NCBI GenBank assembly: GCA_903895845.1
Contig: CAITVK010000122.1
Span: forward strand, 28,062-92,061
Source: an uncultured Chitinophagaceae bacterium
GTDB taxonomy: Bacteria; Bacteroidota; Bacteroidia; Chitinophagales; Chitinophagaceae
Length of the DNA: 64,000 bases
Reading direction: 5' to 3'
Positions within the stretch are counted from its first letter, which is position 1, and each line of letters opens with the position of its first letter. The notes beneath the pieces are model-generated. The model made no database searches, had not been told where the DNA came from, and saw only the letters and a program-made list of their open reading frames with translations. The position numbers and the translations under genes were made by a program. Positions 63,139-64,000 of this stretch are shown here, one piece after another.

Positions 63139-63717
63139 ATGGATATCAACAGTAACGACATACTAACCGTCACCTTCACCCTATTTGCGGTGATAGACAT
63201 TGTGGGTTCTATTCCACTTCTCATTTCTTTGAAAGAAAAGATGGGAGGTATCAAAGCCGCTTTGGCAACAGCAGTTTGTGGCACCCTGATGATTCTTTTT
63301 CTTTTCTTTGGAAAGAATATCCTACAGATCCTAGGACTCGATATCAAATCGTTTGCTGTGGGTGGTTCTATCGTTATCTTTCTATTGGGTTTAGAAATGG
63401 TATTGGGGCACGAAATCTTCAAGGCAGACAAAGATGGCAAGTCTGGCAATGTAGTCCCTATCGCTTTCCCTGTTATTGCCGGAAGTGGCACGCTGACAAC
63501 CATTATGAGTTTGAAGGCCAACTACGACGAATGGGTTATTACCATTGGTATTCTTATCAATCTGGTGATTATCTATATCGGCCTTCGTTCGCTCAACATT
63601 ATCGAGCGGGTTCTAGGGCAAGCTGGTTTATTGGCTGTACGTAAGTTCTTTGGCGTAATACTATTGGCTATTGCCGTTAAGATTTTCAGTAAAAACATCG
63701 TTTCCTTTGGGAAGTAA
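63139..63717 (+). CDS. MarC-family membrane protein
   Basis: A 192-aa protein with about six hydrophobic helices and the MarC/SNARE-like signature FTLFAVIDIVGSIPLLISLK near the N-terminus, then FAVGGSIVIFLLGLEMVLG and PVIAGSGTLTTIMSLK. The family was once linked to antibiotic resistance; transport of neutral amino acids has been suggested, but the substrate is uncertain. It is a single gene before a terminator. Confidence 0.9.
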   Translation: MDINSNDILTVTFTLFAVIDIVGSIPLLISLKEKMGGIKAALATAVCGTLMILFLFFGKNILQILGLDIKSFAVGGSIVIFLLGLEMVLGHEIFKADKDGKSGNVVPIAFPVIAGSGTLTTIMSLKANYDEWVITIGILINLVIIYIGLRSLNIIERVLGQAGLLAVRKFFGVILLAIAVKIFSKNIVSFGK

Positions 63718-63810
63718 AAACAAACCATTTACTAGTAGTGATAATTCCACGCTCTGCTTAAACCTGTGTAATTCCGTTTTTTGTGTATGAATTGAATAAT
63801 CTGCAAAGAA

Positions 63811-63846
63811 AAAGGCTGTTAATCGTGAGATTTACAGCCTTTTAGC
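63811..63846 (+). terminator. Terminator after marC
   Basis: A 9-bp stem (63811-63819 with 63834-63842, arm aaaggctgt) with a 14-nt loop and a short T run. Confidence 0.7.
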
Positions 63847-63948
63847 CTGTTTTACCTAAATAACGTGAGTTCGGGATAAGAGATTAAGAAAAAAGGTGTA
63901 AATTAGAGGATATAATGTACCACCATTTTATCACTAAAATACACCCTT

Positions 63949-64000
63949 ATGTTGCGGGATAAAGTTATAGATATTTTCGTTCCAGTAGATGATTTCTGTA
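63949..64000 (+). CDS. Transposase N-terminus, IS982-like (partial)
   Basis: From the ATG at 63949 the sequence reads MLRDKVIDIFVPVDDFC and is cut by the window edge. This resembles the start of IS982-family transposases (DK-I-x-IF-x-x-x-DDFC, from memory). The roughly 90 bp upstream, with taacgtgagttcgggataag at about 63860, may be the left end of the element. Only 17 residues are visible. Confidence 0.5.
   Translation, partial: MLRDKVIDIFVPVDDFC

Overview
The window is a 64 kb piece of a low-GC chromosome from a member of the Bacteroidota, most likely of the class Chitinophagia (family Chitinophagaceae). The evidence is lineage-restricted families (DUF4835/PorD-like, DUF4296, DUF5683, DUF2490, a short primary sigma factor of about 285 residues), arginine synthesis through an ArgF'-type (N-acyl-ornithine) carbamoyltransferase, -7 boxes of the form TAnnTTTG, and starts that mostly lack a Shine-Dalgarno sequence. 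I saw no tRNA, rRNA or CRISPR array. An IS982-like transposase gene appears to begin at the right edge.

Layout. 0-6 kb: a lipoprotein, GTP-dependent PEP carboxykinase, a two-gene ThrE/YjjP-YjjB-like exporter and a DUF2490 protein. 5.7-8.4 kb: two divergent paralogous secreted esterases separated by a repeat array and a decayed gene. 8.5-12.2 kb: dinB, ddl, a PASTA protein and a rhodanese. 12.2-21 kb (minus strand): an RsmB-like methyltransferase, an FKBP lipoprotein, an NrnA-like DHH phosphoesterase, miaA, a secreted unknown, and a four-gene set for nucleotide-activated heptose (kinase, isomerase, nucleotidyltransferase, HAD phosphatase). 21.5-24.5 kb: rpoD, a LacI-type regulator, an FKBP isomerase. 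24.5-33.3 kb (minus): the arginine cluster GNAT-argG-argC-argD-argF'-argB-argE'-argH, preceded by a 1.1 kb spacer holding a possible structured RNA and an ORF relic. 34.3-37.7 kb: parA, parB, DUF5683, dapB. 38-40 kb: an SGNH-like protein and a nucleoid-associated protein. 40-45.7 kb (minus): envelope genes bamD-rpoZ-coaBC-porD-like-DUF4296, an OmpA-family protein and a beta-barrel. 45.8-48.5 kb: a polyprenyl synthase and recJ.

48.5-55.3 kb is the accessory part: a broken RelE-like toxin, two unknown proteins, a WG-repeat protein with a recent internal duplication, a PLD-nuclease/coiled-coil/J-domain fusion, DUF5618, an Uma2-type nuclease and a toxin-first PIN toxin-antitoxin pair. Four direct copies of a roughly 40-bp repeat lie in successive gaps here, and a 0.5 kb satellite follows. 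55.5-63.7 kb returns to housekeeping genes: a DEAD-box helicase, purU, a GH3-family protein, a Nif3-like protein with a zinc-ribbon coiled-coil partner, a TPR protein and MarC.

The most unusual feature is in the spacers. Four tandem arrays of unrelated sequence (1.1, 6.9, 28.9 and 54.7 kb) all have a 21-bp (21-22 bp) period, close to two turns of B-DNA. A second, interspersed family of degenerate short phrases (GTTATGAG- and TAAGTCGTAA-like) occupies many gene junctions and in places forms palindromes of up to 26 bp per arm. Neither is explained by the annotated genes.
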